This document shows, one piece after another, positions 1-12,414 of a stretch of 64,000 bases of DNA. Source of the stretch: Timema cristinae (lineage: Eukaryota > Arthropoda > Insecta > Phasmatodea > Timematidae); contig JBCFYV010000012.1 in NCBI GenBank assembly GCA_039000515.1, positions 32,017,397-32,081,396 of the forward strand, read 5' to 3'. How positions within the stretch are numbered: the first letter of the stretch is position 1; the number at the start of each line of letters is the position of its first letter. Below the pieces are notes generated by a model. That model was not told where the DNA came from, did no database searches, and worked only from the letters and a program-made list of their open reading frames with translations. Position numbers and translations under genes: made by a program.

Positions 1-104
1 TTTGCGCGGAGGATAGTTGGAAAACCATTACGGAAAAACCTCCCTCACTAGAACATACAGATATCCAAACCTCAATCGCCCCGTTATCGGAAGTCCAGCC
101 TATA
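1..104 (-). repeat. SINE-B fragment, reverse orientation
   Basis: Old partial copy of the window's commonest SINE, here called SINE-B. The order matches the reverse complement of the better copy at 385-636: the body motif GGAAAACCATT and then GGAAAAACC, followed by a decayed tRNA-like B box. The left part lies beyond the window edge. Confidence 0.55.
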
Positions 105-134
105 ATTTTTTTTTACAAATCTAATGAAAAAATG

Positions 135-250
135 TACTATTTAATTTCAAGAAGTTAATGTACACTTCCTCTAGTAACAACCTGCCTCGTCCCTAACACA
201 TTAGAGTAATTAGGAACTGTAGGCCTACGATTACTAAGACACGGTGTTAA
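135..250 (+). repeat. SINE-B 3' half
   Basis: Body and tail only: the TTCACTTCC-like stretch, a CCTAACACATTAG segment, and a decayed tail near 225-245 (CTAAGACACGGTG compared with GTAAGACGCGGTG in better copies), ending in AATAAATAA. The tRNA-like head is missing, as expected for 5' truncation during target-primed insertion. Confidence 0.5.
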
Positions 251-384
251 TAAATAAATAATGTGTAAATAAAGGAATTAAAAAGATTAAATACATTTTA
301 TTTCAAGTATTCTTATAGAGATGAAAGTAACATGGAAAGATTATATGTTTTATAAAAAATGTTCTTCGGATCATATTAAATAAC

Positions 385-636
385 ACTCGCCTCAGCGTAG
401 TTGGCTAACACGCTAGTCATGTTGAGCTCGGACTGCTGAGGACGGGAGAGATCGAGGTTCGAATCTCGGTCGGGTGAAATGGGGGTGGTTTTTCCTAAAT
501 GGTTTTCCACTCCCCCTCCACGCAAATGCGGGTTCACTTCCTTTAATTCAACCTTCCCAATTCCTAATCCATTAGTGTAATTAGTACTTAAGCGTATAAC
601 CCGAACGGGTAGTAAGACGCGGTGCAAAATAATAAT
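385..636 (+). repeat. SINE-B, near full-length reference copy
   Basis: tRNA-derived short retroposon of about 250 bp. The head (about 385-475) carries an A-box-like GTTGGCTAACACG and a B box GGTTCGAATCT at 456-466. The body has TTTTCCTAAATGG and GCAAATGCGGG, and the tail has ACCCGAACGGGT and then AGTAAGACGCGGTGC before AATAATAAT. It encodes no protein; the reading frame that crosses it on the other strand is fortuitous. Best reference in the window for the other SINE-B copies. Confidence 0.8.
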
Positions 637-639
637 TTA

Positions 640-2170
640 TAAACCCCTTTTTGGGTTCCAATTATAGAACTCTGAAGAAACGACGACTTATTAATCTTAA
701 CATCTATCCCTGGCTAGCTCAGCTTTTCTTATCAACATGATTATCATATAAGAAAATTCCTACTTATACAATAAATATACTTTGATCACTTTTAGGTTAA
801 TTTTTTAACATTATTACATATTCCTTTATATGTTATTATTATAACAATTTACAACTTTAGCTTGTACAATTGACTCGTCTCTAAGCCAGTTACAGATATT
901 ATAATTAAATGTGGGGCGACAAGCAACACATGTCTTATCGCCACCCTAGTCACTGCGCATCTCTTTCTGGTGTAACAGTCAGAGTTTGTTCCTCCTGCGT
1001 GTATTTTTCAAATTCTGTTGACATCAACGATTTCACCAGAGTGGATTGACAATATCTACCTATCACATAAGAGTAGTTTGAATTCTGGCTTTCTGGTTGG
1101 CTGGACAATGCAACCGCTCTGTACTAAGTACAAGGTGTATTTCTTTTAGAAAGGAAACTAAGTGCAATATCAGCTCTTTCCCTTTTGGTTGTATCATCCA
1201 ACGCACCCAGTAAGCACATTTAAAATAAAATAAATGTATTGCCTTCCAAACTGCCTTAAGGGCTTAAATATTCTAAAATGCAAATGAATGATTTAAAATA
1301 ATATTATAAAATAAAGATAATCCCCAAATTTAAATATAAAATGCAAATAAAATATTAAAACTGCAGTCTCATCCTTCCTTTTCGAAACAACATAGGGTTT
1401 ACAAGTTGGGACATTACAGTTTTACCCCCCAATTTGTTTCGAAGTTGAACAAGCCTGTGATGTTCTCCGAGAAACAAAATCTCACTGTATAACACACTTC
1501 AATATAACACATATGTCACATATGCCCTTTTTACAATATCTCATAAACATAAGTTCATAATCAAAATGACAAACAAAAATAATTTATAAATTATTGTTTG
1601 TAATTGTCTATTTCGATAGCTTTATATGTTCCTTAAATAAAAAGAATAAAAGAATGATGTATTTTCATTGTCACTTTCTTTTGTCCACCTTCAAATTTTT
1701 CTTCACTGCTTCATAATATATATTCACAACATGTAATAATTCAAAATAATCTTCCTATTTATTTATAACCACACACCACCACACCACACATACCAAACAC
1801 AAAATATACTAATTATTTGAATTTCTAAAAGACATATGTTGACAAAAACTAGGCCTAAATTAGCTTTGACCAATAACTTTACACTTTCTCGCCAATACAG
1901 TACAGTATTTAATTAAAGTTGATAACTATAATAGAGTTAGTTTGAAGAGTTGTTTGTATGAGTGAACTCAATTAATCTTATAATTATGTTATTGATACTA
2001 ACATTTAATGATATGCCTTTTTTAATTCAGAATTAGCTTGGGTCAATGCAACAGCTCAAGAGTTCAAGGTTAACGATGACTTCTCTATAAAAATGCATTT
2101 GGGAACACGGCTTTGTGAAATTAAAAAAAAGAATAGTTTTTCACTGGACATTTAATTTAATTTAATATGA
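640..2170. other. Intergenic AT-rich DNA
   Basis: No gene, structured repeat or transposon end that I can support. AT-rich with short homopolymers and scattered stop codons in all frames. Confidence 0.5.
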
Positions 2171-2177
2171 ATAATAA

Positions 2178-2395
2178 TAATATTAGCACCACGTCTTAAT
2201 ACCCGTTCGAGTTATACGCTTTAAGTACTAATTACGCTAATGGATTAGGAATTGGGAAGGTTGAATTAGAGGAAGTGAACCAGAATTTGCGTGGAGGGAG
2301 ATTGGAAAACCATTTAGGAAAAACCACCCCCAATTCACCCGACCGAGATTCGAACCTCGATCTCCCCGTCTCAGCAGTCGGGCTCAACACGAGGG
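2178..2395 (-). repeat. SINE-B, nearly complete, reverse orientation
   Basis: Reads, on the + strand, from the tail (ATTATTAGCACCACGTCTTA, then CCCGTTCGAGTTATACG) through the body (GGAAAACCATTTAGG) to the tRNA-like B box in reverse (AGATTCGAACCTCGATCTCC). The tail microsatellite is AATAATAATAATATT at about 2169-2184. It differs from the 385-636 copy by scattered substitutions. Confidence 0.8.
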
Positions 2396-2399
2396 TTTA

Positions 2400-5160
2400 T
2401 AAAGACTATTACAATTGACGACCCAATGTGGGGTCGTTAGAAAGTTGACAATATTCATATGCAGAATTTCAGCATTTTGATTGGAGTGGGGGCAAACATT
2501 GAACCAGAGGGGGACTCATGCCAGGGGTTTTGGGGGGTATTCTATACCTGTAAGTCCAAGACAGTGGAAATAACTGTCAACTGAAAAGGATTAAGATGCT
2601 AATAAAGTGATTGCCCCGTAATACGACTACAAACCTCTTAGCAATGGGTCTAAAAGCACAAGAACTTAATGAAAAGTGTGGCTGTTCCAAAGCTCTTTAG
2701 GTTGAACAAATAAAGGAACACTATTTAATAACTGATACTCACCATACTAACTCGACAACAAACAAGGACCTGATAAAACAGCGCTGACACAGGAGGTAGC
2801 CAATTCATACGACACTCAGATACAATACAATGAACAATGTTTCTTTAGTTTCCACTAGACAGACAAGTCACCACACAAAAACAAAAGTCTGGGGAGGTCC
2901 CCCATAGAAAATTTAGTATTTGTACATTTTGTGCCGTTTATTTTTTGAATCACAATCGAAGGTCATTTTCAAGAAAAAAACATTTAAGGGACGGCATTTC
3001 GAAGACTTGCATCACACTGAGAAAATCTGCTGCACAGCCCTGTCTGTTGGTTTTGTTTTATATATTTAATATACAGGGTATTTCACTTGATCTCAGCCTA
3101 TGAGCGCTTCTTATTTACCAATTACATCCATTAACATATCATTGTACAATGTTTACCAAGAACAAAAATAGTTTGGTCAAAACGATCTTATAAGATCTGC
3201 TAACACTAGATGGCGGCATCGTGCAGTTTGCCTAAATATCTTCAACAATATGTAAATAAATTAAAAGGTTGAAAGTGAAACAGTTTGAAGACTCAGCATG
3301 GTTTAACTTAGTAGAATTCATAGATTTCCGCTGCATTATGAAATTTTGTTTCTCAGATATGTGTTGGGACTGAAAAGTTAATTCAATAATCTACATGTGT
3401 TGAAACCACTTTTAACGGTAAGTAGAATATCAACTTCTGATGAAGCTACAGCTAAAGCTAATATTTAAATGTGGTCATGTGTATCAAGGTTGATTCACAG
3501 TTTTATCGAATGTTGAAAACATATATTTAAGCGGCGCTGCAACTCTCACTATTGCAGAAATGTGTGTTGACTCATTATGATTTGCAACACTAAATTGAAA
3601 CAGCTGATTCACATGTTTTATTTAAGAGTAGATAAACAGATCCAAGATCTTAAAGGGTATCGGCCCTACACAGCAAAAAAAAATCAAGTTATTGATATGC
3701 ATTTACACTAAATTGATTCAAACTCATTGAAACAATTTCAAGTCCAATCTCATGACTGGCTTTGATCAACATATGAAACCACAAATGTGTTTTGTCTCAA
3801 CAATTCCTACTCCAGCAGTACCATGTGAAGAGCTGAATAACCTTTTAACCAATTCTAGGATGGATAAATATTAGGAATGTTCCTTGAATCCTTAAAGGGT
3901 CCCATTCACGATGCAATCTTGAAACAATCTGGTTGTCAATCTCATCACTTTCAACTAAATTGCCCAAATATTGCTTCTTCAGTGAGCAAAGGCAATCAGA
4001 TTGCTTGAGCAATATTTGAATTGAAGGTCAATTCAATTGCCCTCTTCAACAATCTGAAGCAGATTGCACATGTTTTGTTTTGCGTCTCGGTCTGCATGTG
4101 TTGTTTTTCCCTACTTTAGGTTGTGTGAATGCAAGTTTGTTATAAGCTTATAATAGTTTATGGAATTTACTAGTATTTCGGCTTTGTTTTTTTTGACAGT
4201 GAGTGTTGTTTATTTTTATTTTCTTATTTTAAATGACCGATTTCAATAATGTTGTTGAGGAAAGAGAGAAGTGAGGAAACGAGGAACAGGACATAAAAAA
4301 AATGGGTGTGTGTACTTATGTACGCGCGCGAGAAGTTATACTTCTTTGGCATCATTAAAAAATAGTTTTTAATTGCATGCAAATAATTAATTACAATAAA
4401 ATGATAATATTTAGTATGAATTATGTTAAATAATAATATTTTAATTTATATCAATAAATAATACATACGAATAGTTAACCTCAATTATATTGGAGCACTT
4501 GAAAAAGTCTGTAAGCACAATTTTTTTCACTAATATTTACAAATAGTAAATAATATTAATCAAAATATTCAATGCAAATCACTACTGAATATAATTTATT
4601 AGCACATATATAATTCGCACTTGTATGAAACTAAAACACGTGTTGTGAATGTAGAAACTAGAAACATGTGGATAAATATTATATATATGAAAACAGTGAT
4701 CAGAGGCGACGAGCGTACCATAGAGAAAGGAATAACATAGTATACATTTCTCTATGAGCATAACAACATGCCACTAACAGAGGTTCTATTTCTATTTTGT
4801 TGGTAGCTTTTTTTTTTTGTAGACTTAGTGAGCGGTTTACTTCAACCTGTTACTTTTGTGTTACAGTGATGCGTGCGCATCTTAAAATTTCACTCTCATC
4901 ATTTTTTCATAACGGCCTAAAGAAGTATAACTTCAATAATTAAAACCATTATTTTTGAAAGACTTCATTGGAACATATAACCGCCTTAAAAACATACATT
5001 AACAGGGTACAAACTGCACTTATTGATAGTATATTCCCAAAGGTCCGATTTAAGGGGGGGGGGGGCGATTGCCCCGGGGTCCCCACAGAAAGGGGCCTCC
5101 ACAAACTACTGAAAGAAAGGAAAAAACCTAATTTTCTAATGTAAATGCTTTCTTGTTTTG
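2400..5160. other. Intergenic DNA with weak repeat traces
   Basis: No gene supported. At 2415-2440 there is a short imperfect palindrome around GACGACCCAATGTGGGGTCG. At 3893-4080 a stretch rich in CAATCT/AGATTG is internally repetitive and could be a decayed MITE. At 5054-5065 a G run sits in GCGATTGCCCCGGGG-type sequence typical of degraded insect transposons. None has ends clear enough to call. Confidence 0.4.
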
Positions 5161-5164
5161 TGTC

Positions 5165-5799
5165 TTAAGGCGCATCACACTATGCCGATCAGTATAAATA
5201 CACATTGCAGCTTGGCAAAGCCAATTGGCTTTCTTAAAAATACTTAGGATGTCCACACATGGGAAGGTAGTCAGCCTTGAAAATGTATGACGAGGAAGAC
5301 GTTCTAGTCGCTTCAGTTGCTTTACTAATCATTTTAATTACTAAGTGTTGTAAACCTCAAAAGCACAGATTTTGAGTACGCCAAAGTCTTCGGAGTCGAA
5401 AGAGATATGGAGGAAGTGATTTGATTAAGGACTTGATATTAGACAATGTAGATCTGTTAAATCTTGAGCACAGATGAGGGGGGATTCAGACACTTTTTCT
5501 GAATGCCAGGTACTGACATTGAAACTCTGCTCGGCAAAATTACCAACACCAGAAGAGACGCAAGTTCCACAAGAGCATCGTGTCATTTGTTACGATCCTC
5601 ATATTCACTCAGTACACAGTACATACAACGAAATGCTCTTCAGCTTGGCTTTCTTTGATGGAGACCGACATCAGTCAGTTTCCATTCAGCAAGCCGATCA
5701 ACACGATTTGGCCAATCGGCACTGCCTAACCCGCTCTTCCCCACCTATTTCACATTGCCGAGGGACACTTCCAATCGGTATAGTGTGAATGCGCCTTAA
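5165..5799. mobile_element. TTAA-flanked MITE (piggyBac-like)
   Basis: A 627-bp segment bounded by TTAA on both sides (5165-5168 and 5796-5799). Its ends are inverted repeats: GGCGCATCACACTATGCCGA on the left, and the right end read in reverse is GGCGCATTCACACTATACCG. TTAA duplications are the hallmark of piggyBac-superfamily elements. There is no transposase; the 104-codon frame inside overlaps the right terminal repeat and resembles nothing I know. A Harbinger-type TTA duplication is less consistent, because the flanks would then not be direct repeats. Confidence 0.7.
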
Positions 5800-6203
5800 C
5801 ATGTTATTCTTGCAAAAAATAATGAGGTGTGAACAAATTAATGTGTGTGCAGCTTAAACACAAAATAAAAATACTACCGACACTTGAAAGATTTACTAAG
5901 AAAGTCCCTGTTGATCATTTACAATTTTGCATGCTAATTCTTTATACATTAGACTTCCTTTCAGTGTGCTGTTGCGGTTCGTCTCAAAAGTGTTTCCATG
6001 AATCGGATGACTGCGCCGCTGTCTCATTGGTGCCTGTGATACAATTTTTGTTTTACAATTTGTTGTTGCTCTGACAAATTTAGTAAATCCTCTCGAGAAA
6101 CGTTGAAATTTGAATGTCAGTTGCGTTCATGGTGAGTGCCAGTTTATGTTTTAATGAGGTAGTTAAGTAAAATACTAGGTGTAGAAGTGTCAATTGTGAA
6201 AGA
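5800..6203. other. Spacer between two transposon relics
   Basis: No gene or repeat that I can support. An 81-codon open frame at 5829-6074 has no recognisable domain and runs through low-complexity hydrophobic sequence. Confidence 0.4.
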
Positions 6204-6572
6204 TTAAGGTGCGTACAGAAAGAAAGCAGGATGCCTGCTTACCGGTTTCCAGCACCGATCGTCGCTGATGTCCAGCGCATGTAGGTGTAACAGAGGACGG
6301 AGATGAACACCTAAAATCCTGCCAGGTGTCACTCGTTATTACCGGTATCAAGATGTCATATGATGAAGAGTTTTTACTTTTTTACAGTGTTCATCCAAAA
6401 GTGAAAATAAATAAAACCTATATATATCCAATAAACCGTGGTAGGAAAGATTATGACGGATATAATCATTTATTTAATGACCTGATGCAAGACAAACAAA
6501 GAGTTTCTCAATACACTATTACATTTTAGATAGAGAAGGCTTTGAGCAACATCTAACTGAAGTGTACGCTTA
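6204..6572 (+). mobile_element. PIF/Harbinger deletion derivative with transposase N-terminal fragment
   Basis: Flanked by TTA (6204-6206 and about 6570-6572) with short inverted ends, AGGTGCGTACAG on the left and GAAGTGTACGC on the right, as in PIF/Harbinger elements. Inside, the + frame from 6326 contains a stretch around residues 30-60 (YIYPINRGRKDYDGYNHL, then FNDLMQDKQR). This follows the pattern of the N-terminal part of Harbinger transposases, where an HPIN..R..YG..HHL segment precedes the DDE domain. The frame stops at 6529 and the catalytic domain is absent, so this is a dead internal-deletion copy. Confidence 0.6.
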
Positions 6573-8585
6573 ATAAAATCAAACAGGGGAACTAAAGCAA
6601 CCTACAGAAAGACCATCCAATTTAGCTTATATAATTAAAAATATTTTCACAACATTAATTATCTCATTAGCGAAAATTCGGACCAAGTGGTAGAATACAG
6701 AAGGATTGGCGAGGAGACAGTTTATTTTCACAAATTTTAAATCATAGTTAAATGAGTTTTAGCAAATATGTAAACACTAAACATACAGTAGATATATACA
6801 GTAAACAGTACATAATATATAATATAAAATACAAATATACGGATATACTGTGTGGTGTGTGTATATATATATATAATATAAACATGCAGACAGTATAATA
6901 CATACAGTATTCTCTTTAACACATTTGTCGGTGCCGACAGCTAAAAAAGAATTAAATATTCATTCCAGTAAACTTGACTGTGTTGGGTACCAGCGATGAT
7001 AAGCACTAACCTGTTTTCACTATGAATGGTTCCATCTGTAAACACACACTTATTGATAACTGAACCAACATAACAACTGCCCAGTGCTTGTAAGCTAGAC
7101 TGTTCCAACTCAAGTGTATTTTATTAAGTCTTTATATAGCATATTTAATTTTACTTTGCTATCGTTAAATTTCTGTAAAATTAAAAAGTTGTTTAATTTT
7201 TACCTTTCCTCGGACATGCTATGATGTAATTTAAATGGTTTTATGGGGCCTCCACACTGTATGCCGCCACGAGGCCCTTACATATGTAAATCCAGCCCTG
7301 ATTAGTCAGATTAATAGAATTCTTAAAATACTATGGTAATCATGAACTCTCATTAAGAGACAGACGTGCCCAACTTTTGTCCAAGTAATTTTATCACTTG
7401 GTAAGTTGAATTAAAAACCTGTATTCTTTTATGCTTTCGGTTTGTATATTTGTTTAGTGATTTTGTAATTTTAACAATTTTTAAAAATTAGGAAAACTTA
7501 AATGAATTAAATTTAATGTGTTAACATATGGTGAGAAAAAAATCAATTACCGGCCCCATCAAATTTAAAGAACACGCTCCACCACTGATTACAGGTTAGT
7601 TAAAAAAATAGAGCTCATATTTTTTCAAATTATAGTATTTTCATGAGAAATCTTTTGATGTTTCCATTTAGGTCCTTTGGACCTTTCTAAAATAATTAGT
7701 ACTATTTACTTTTAACTTTGACTGAAGTTGAAGACAGTGCTTTCTGTAACATATGCTTTCAAATTACTTAAAATATATTTAGTCTCTATCTAAGTTTTAA
7801 AATGGATGGAAAGAAGCTGATAAATATGTTTGTTTAGTGTGCCATTATAAATCTGACATGTTGTGGAAAACAAATCAGTGATTAACATAAAATTACTAAA
7901 CCATCAGCTAAAGCTAATACAAAATAGTTAATACGATTTTAAAATAACATTTCAGTCGGCCCTTCATCATATTAGCTACACCACTGGAATATAGTGTCTT
8001 TTGTTAGGTTAGGGGATCACTGCTTTAACTGCCTTTTATTAGGTTGACGTTTACTACACTGCTGACTTTCTACAGGTTTGGTTTTGCAGCCTTATTTTTA
8101 TTTACACTTATTAAGCTTATTATAAGATTTTTTCTCTCTCTAGGGGGTGCCAAAATTGATAACCGCCATGGGCATCAATTCCCCTTAATACATCACTGGA
8201 AATTACTTGTCTACAGACAAATATTTGCAGCAAGAAAAATATTAATTCTAAACATCTAAATGTGAAATTAAATGTATTTAAAAATCAATGTGGAAAGGTT
8301 ACAAATGTATGAATACATAACAAAAGCAGTATATTTTTTCTATGAATAATATTCTAATTCATGTGTCAAAATGTATATTAAAAACCTACCAAGAGAAAGC
8401 CTAGTCAACACAACATGAAGTGGCTGGTGTATCATACACGGCACAGACTTCTTCAACATTCATATAGATCATTCCTCTAGTACTTTTTTCACCCATCTTC
8501 AACAAAGGTACATATTTAGTAAACTATTCTAAATTTAATATTAGTAAGGAGTGTTATAATATTAAATAAATATATTATTTATTAA
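6573..8585. other. Intergenic DNA, possible transposon end
   Basis: No gene supported. At 7235-7302 the sequence TGGGGCCTCCACACTGTATG leading to AAATCCAGCCCTG resembles one end of a hAT-like element. A loosely similar GATTTAAGGGGG tract at 5046-5065 could be its other end, but I find no target duplication. Confidence 0.3.
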
Positions 8586-8589
8586 AGTC

Positions 8590-8840
8590 AGTTGTGTCGG
8601 TATGTTCCTGTGATGAGGATGGAAAAGGAAAGAATACGGTACCAAAAAGAATGATGGATCTCAAGTATATAGGAAAAATACTTTTAAGAGAAACCAATAA
8701 AGAGATGTGGGGAGTAGATAACAGAAAGTGTGCAAGTGAGAAGAAAAGAATGGAAGTAAATAAAGGAGGAGAAAGCGAAATATGGAGGTTTGCTAAATGA
8801 TCGACGCTGAATAGTTGTTGTGTGATGATGATGATGATGG
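8590..8840 (+). mobile_element. Non-LTR retrotransposon 3' end (decayed)
   Basis: Purine-rich coding-like sequence ending in a TGATGATGATGATGATG tail at about 8822-8838. Pieces such as MRMEKERI and VPKRMMDLKYIGK resemble the C-terminal tail of non-LTR reverse transcriptase ORFs (GH..RM...R.P...), but they fall in different frames. The (TGA)n tail and this layout match the clearer fragment at 12415-12722. Heavily 5' truncated and decayed. Confidence 0.45.
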
Positions 8841-9580
8841 TTATTTATATTAGTAGATCCTACATTATGTGCTACAACCAGTCAAATTGAAAATGTAAAC
8901 ACTAATGTATTAAAGAAAAATAGTAACAAAATTATTATCATCACAATCATTATTAACCATTATTATCATCATTTAAACTAGCCAAATGAAAATAGAATTA
9001 AAGAAGACATTATAGAGTAAAATATTTTATTAACTCCATGTTTGCCTTCAGCAAATTTCAAATTTTATTTTTATTTATTAACTTTAGTGGTTACCACATA
9101 ACCTTTCAGACTTTTTCAACTTCAGTTGTAAATTGGCATTAATTTTACTTGTTTTTACTATATTGTTTATGTCATATATACTTGTTTTACAATTATTGTT
9201 CTCATAATTCACCGGTTATTTTAAACCTGCCTATTATATAAAAATATTAAAAATGACAACTAGCTACTCTCACTTTTAATTCATCTACAAATAAATAGCT
9301 TTGTTACTAGTTTTCTATATACCTTGGTATTTATGTTTTCAATTTGACTGGTAGTTGTAGCACATAATGTATGTTGCACAAGTGACCTTAATTAAGCATA
9401 TCTTTTTTAAAAGATAAACAAGGCATATTTTACAAATGTTATGAAAACATTTATCTTTACAAGGTATTATTTTATAAAACACAACACTTTTGTACTCTTA
9501 AGAATAAGCACAGAGCCATTATTAAAAAAATCCATATTATGCTTTTACCAAACATAGGCTGGCTACTTCCGATTTATTTT
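8841..9580. other. Intergenic AT-rich DNA
   Basis: Nothing supportable. A short ATTATTATCATC-rich stretch at about 8930-8975 is low-complexity. Confidence 0.4.
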
Positions 9581-9582
9581 TT

Positions 9583-10090
9583 TGCACCTCTTACTACTCC
9601 TTCAGCTTATTCACATGTAATTACACTAATGGGGTAGGAATGATAAATGTACAGGAAATTTAACCACATTTGTTTGGAATGAGTGTGCGAAACTCTTTAG
9701 GAAAATATTATTATTAGCACCGCGTCTTACTACCCGTTCGGGTTATATGCACTTACACTAATGTGTAATGGTAGGGTGATTGTGAGATGAAATGGAGGAC
9801 CTAAGTTTAACGTGGAATCCAAACCACGGTAGAGGCCCGGCACTCCAGACATCCACAAGTTGTGATTAAAACACGTCTTGTCAAAGGTGAAGGAAGGGTT
9901 TGTCAATTAGATAAATCTGTGCCAGGACCGAGGATTGAATTTCGGGCCCCCAGCACAGAAGTCTGACACCTTACCCTTAGATCGCCAGGTCACTCTTTAG
10001 GAAAATAAATCTCACTACATCTGACAGGGGTTTGAACACCAACCTACCCTTCTTTGGCAAGCCAGATTATTCACTCTTGAAGTAGAGTCT
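9583..10090 (-). repeat. Older SINE-B split by a SINE-A insertion
   Basis: SINE-B in reverse, cut in two: tail and body at 9583-9707, and body and tRNA-like head at 9992-10090 (GGGGTTTGAACACCAACC is the reversed B box). The two halves meet exactly at the 16-bp duplicated target of the inserted SINE-A. Confidence 0.7.
9708..9991 (-). repeat. SINE-A, full length, with perfect target duplication
   Basis: A 284-bp tRNA-headed SINE in reverse. Read on its own strand it starts with GACCTGGCGATCTAAGGGTA (A box region), has a decayed B box (AATTCAATCCTCGG), a body with GTGGTTTGGATTCCACG and CTCACAATCACCCTACCATT, and a tail ending AGTAAGACGCGGTGC plus TAATAATAAT. It is flanked by identical 16-bp direct repeats, ACTCTTTAGGAAAATA, at 9692-9707 and 9992-10007, so the insertion is recent relative to the SINE-B that hosts it. 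Confidence 0.85.
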
Positions 10091-12410
10091 GTGTATCCAA
10101 AATTGTGGGTTTCTAACCTATTTAATTATTCAACATTGTTACATTTTTTACCTTTGTTGTCGCATCTCGAATTAGGATAAGTCTTGTATCACCGGATGAG
10201 ATAAGGCATCGGCTGAATAACAAGCTCACTACAAAATGTAAACATCCAGATTATTTTGTACTTAGTGAATTGTATTTGCTTCTTTTTGATAACTACCGTC
10301 TCTATGTTCATACATATGTGCAATGTGTGTGCATGTTAAATTAAACAGATACCTCCAGATTCTGCCAGTGTGGTCCAGAAGGAACCACTTGTATTGTTTT
10401 CAGTTGTTTGTAGACAAATCTTTCCTTGTGAAATAGTTGGTCCTTCTACAAACAACCTTCTCATTGTCCTCAAACTCATAATCGTGGTGGAAATACACTT
10501 GTAACTAAGCTATATCTTTTGCAAACTCATGGGATTCCCTTTATTTTTATATGTAAAAAAATATTCATGTTTTTCAGGTGCGTAACACCAGTGCTAATAT
10601 TAACTTATGGTGAACATCGCAACACGTGTACCTCACACCCCAGGAAGATTTTAAGAAATCTCCGACACACATAATTTCACTGAGCTTGACCATGGTTGAG
10701 GCTGTTAATAGCTATACTCCATTCACGATAGGATTACTCTCTGAAGGTCTTTTTCTACCATTCCTACTATTAAGATTTTGGTAAGGAAAGCCTTTAGAAA
10801 CAATCTACGATGAACAGACTTACCTGTGCTTATGATGTTTAGTGTGCCAATTACAGAGACAAAAAAAAAAAGAGAGTAAAAATAGGATTTAACCATGTGA
10901 TAAGCTTTATATAATTTTTCAAACCCTTGATATATATTGTGAACTACTATAATATGTAAAAATTGAACGATTAATTTTTAAATACAATAAAATATTTATT
11001 TATGACTATAAAAATGAGAAGTCTTTCTTAATCAAAACCATTTTTATTACTTTTTAGTATAGAAACAAGTTACAGCGAAACCTCTTAATAGGCGACACCT
11101 TTGGGGCTAAAAAAAAAGTCTTTATTAGGAAAAATAGTAAAATGTCATGCAAATTTTACACAGTTTATTTATACACACATTATATTGTACATATGTAATA
11201 CACAAAACTAATTATTACACTGTATAGTCTTGTATGTAAGCTAACTATGGATAATGACTCAATATTGTATCTATGTAGCTTTCTGTACAGTATCAATAAA
11301 AAACAGAACAATACACAAATAAAATGAATTGTGCACATTTATATACTGTGTATTATGTACCAAAACTACTCAAACTACTAAAAGTAAAGAAATATTTTAT
11401 GAAGCATTTTAAAGTTTTCTAACACAAAATTCAGCTTGTAGCTATTAGAAAATTTAATAAACTCCAATAAACTGCAAGCCTATACATTGAAGAGGGGAAA
11501 AAATAATAAAAATGTTATTTATACTTTTGGAAGAAGGGGGTTGAAACCTCCTTTCCTGGTTATGACCCTGGAAATAAGCAAATTTCCCTTCACATTAAAA
11601 GAAAATTAGTAATTTTTTACTAACTGAATAACAAATATTTGATATAACTTATTTAGCTATTGTATTAATCGTATAGATAAGATACCTTAATCATTAATGC
11701 ATTGAACCAAATATGGGTCTTTTTTAATTTTTTTTCTGAATAAATCACCTCACTGTTTCTTTTATATTGATGCTATCCAATAGGTCTTTGTGTATAATGA
11801 CAAACTCCAACATGACTTAGTAGCGTTTGTGTCATACTTGATCTTAATTAGTAGGTTTTTAGTCGACACAATTAACTAAAACCTCTTTCTACCGCACAAA
11901 ATTAACTTGGCAACCCAAGTAGTAGACATATTAATGTTTTGACATTTGAAAACAAATTCTGTTCATTAAGGTGTGTGTAATAGTACTTGGAGTTGGTAGT
12001 TGAAAACAGCAGGAGTGAGAGGTTTTGAAAGGGAATTGGTTCAATAAAACTATTTTGTGACAGTTTAGAAAATCAACGGATTTAGGCAGAAACTTTGCAA
12101 CAGAGGCTGGGACTAATCACTGAAAATAATGAGGAGAAATAAAGGGTATAGTGCCTTTAAGAAAACGAAGGTTTGGGAAGAAAAAGGAACTATTTAAAGA
12201 CAAATACAAATTACAGGTGGTCTTGTCTAATGATTCTCAGAACTTAAAAGTAAAGTGTCAATCTTTTTAAACTAAAAAGTCAAGCTCAAAATATACTATA
12301 TTACTAACAAAAATATGTTGTATCCCGCATTTTTATTTAAATTGACTTAGTTACATCCATCCCCCTGTAAGAACCAGTTTTTCTCAAATTCAGTAGTTTA
12401 TTAAAAGGAA
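10091..12410. other. Intergenic DNA
   Basis: No gene supported. A short hairpin-forming pair lies at 10402-10415 and 10446-10459 (GTTGTTTGTAGA with TCTACAAACAAC). At 11072-11110, ACAGCGAAACCTCTTAATAG resembles the end of a Tc1/mariner/pogo-type element, but I could not find its partner end. Confidence 0.4.
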
Positions 12411-12414
12411 CAAA

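Noticed and set aside
3890..4090. Possible MITE with CAATCT/AGATTG internal repeats
   Set aside because: Starts TTAAAGGGTCCCATTCACGA, like some DNA-transposon ends, but I could not find an inverted partner or target duplication.
5474..5788. 104-codon open frame
   Set aside because: Lies wholly inside the TTAA-flanked MITE and runs into its terminal inverted repeat; no recognisable domain.
11072..11110. Possible Tc1/mariner or pogo end (ACAGCGAAACCTCTTAATAG)
   Set aside because: Only one end is recognisable; no partner within the next 2 kb.
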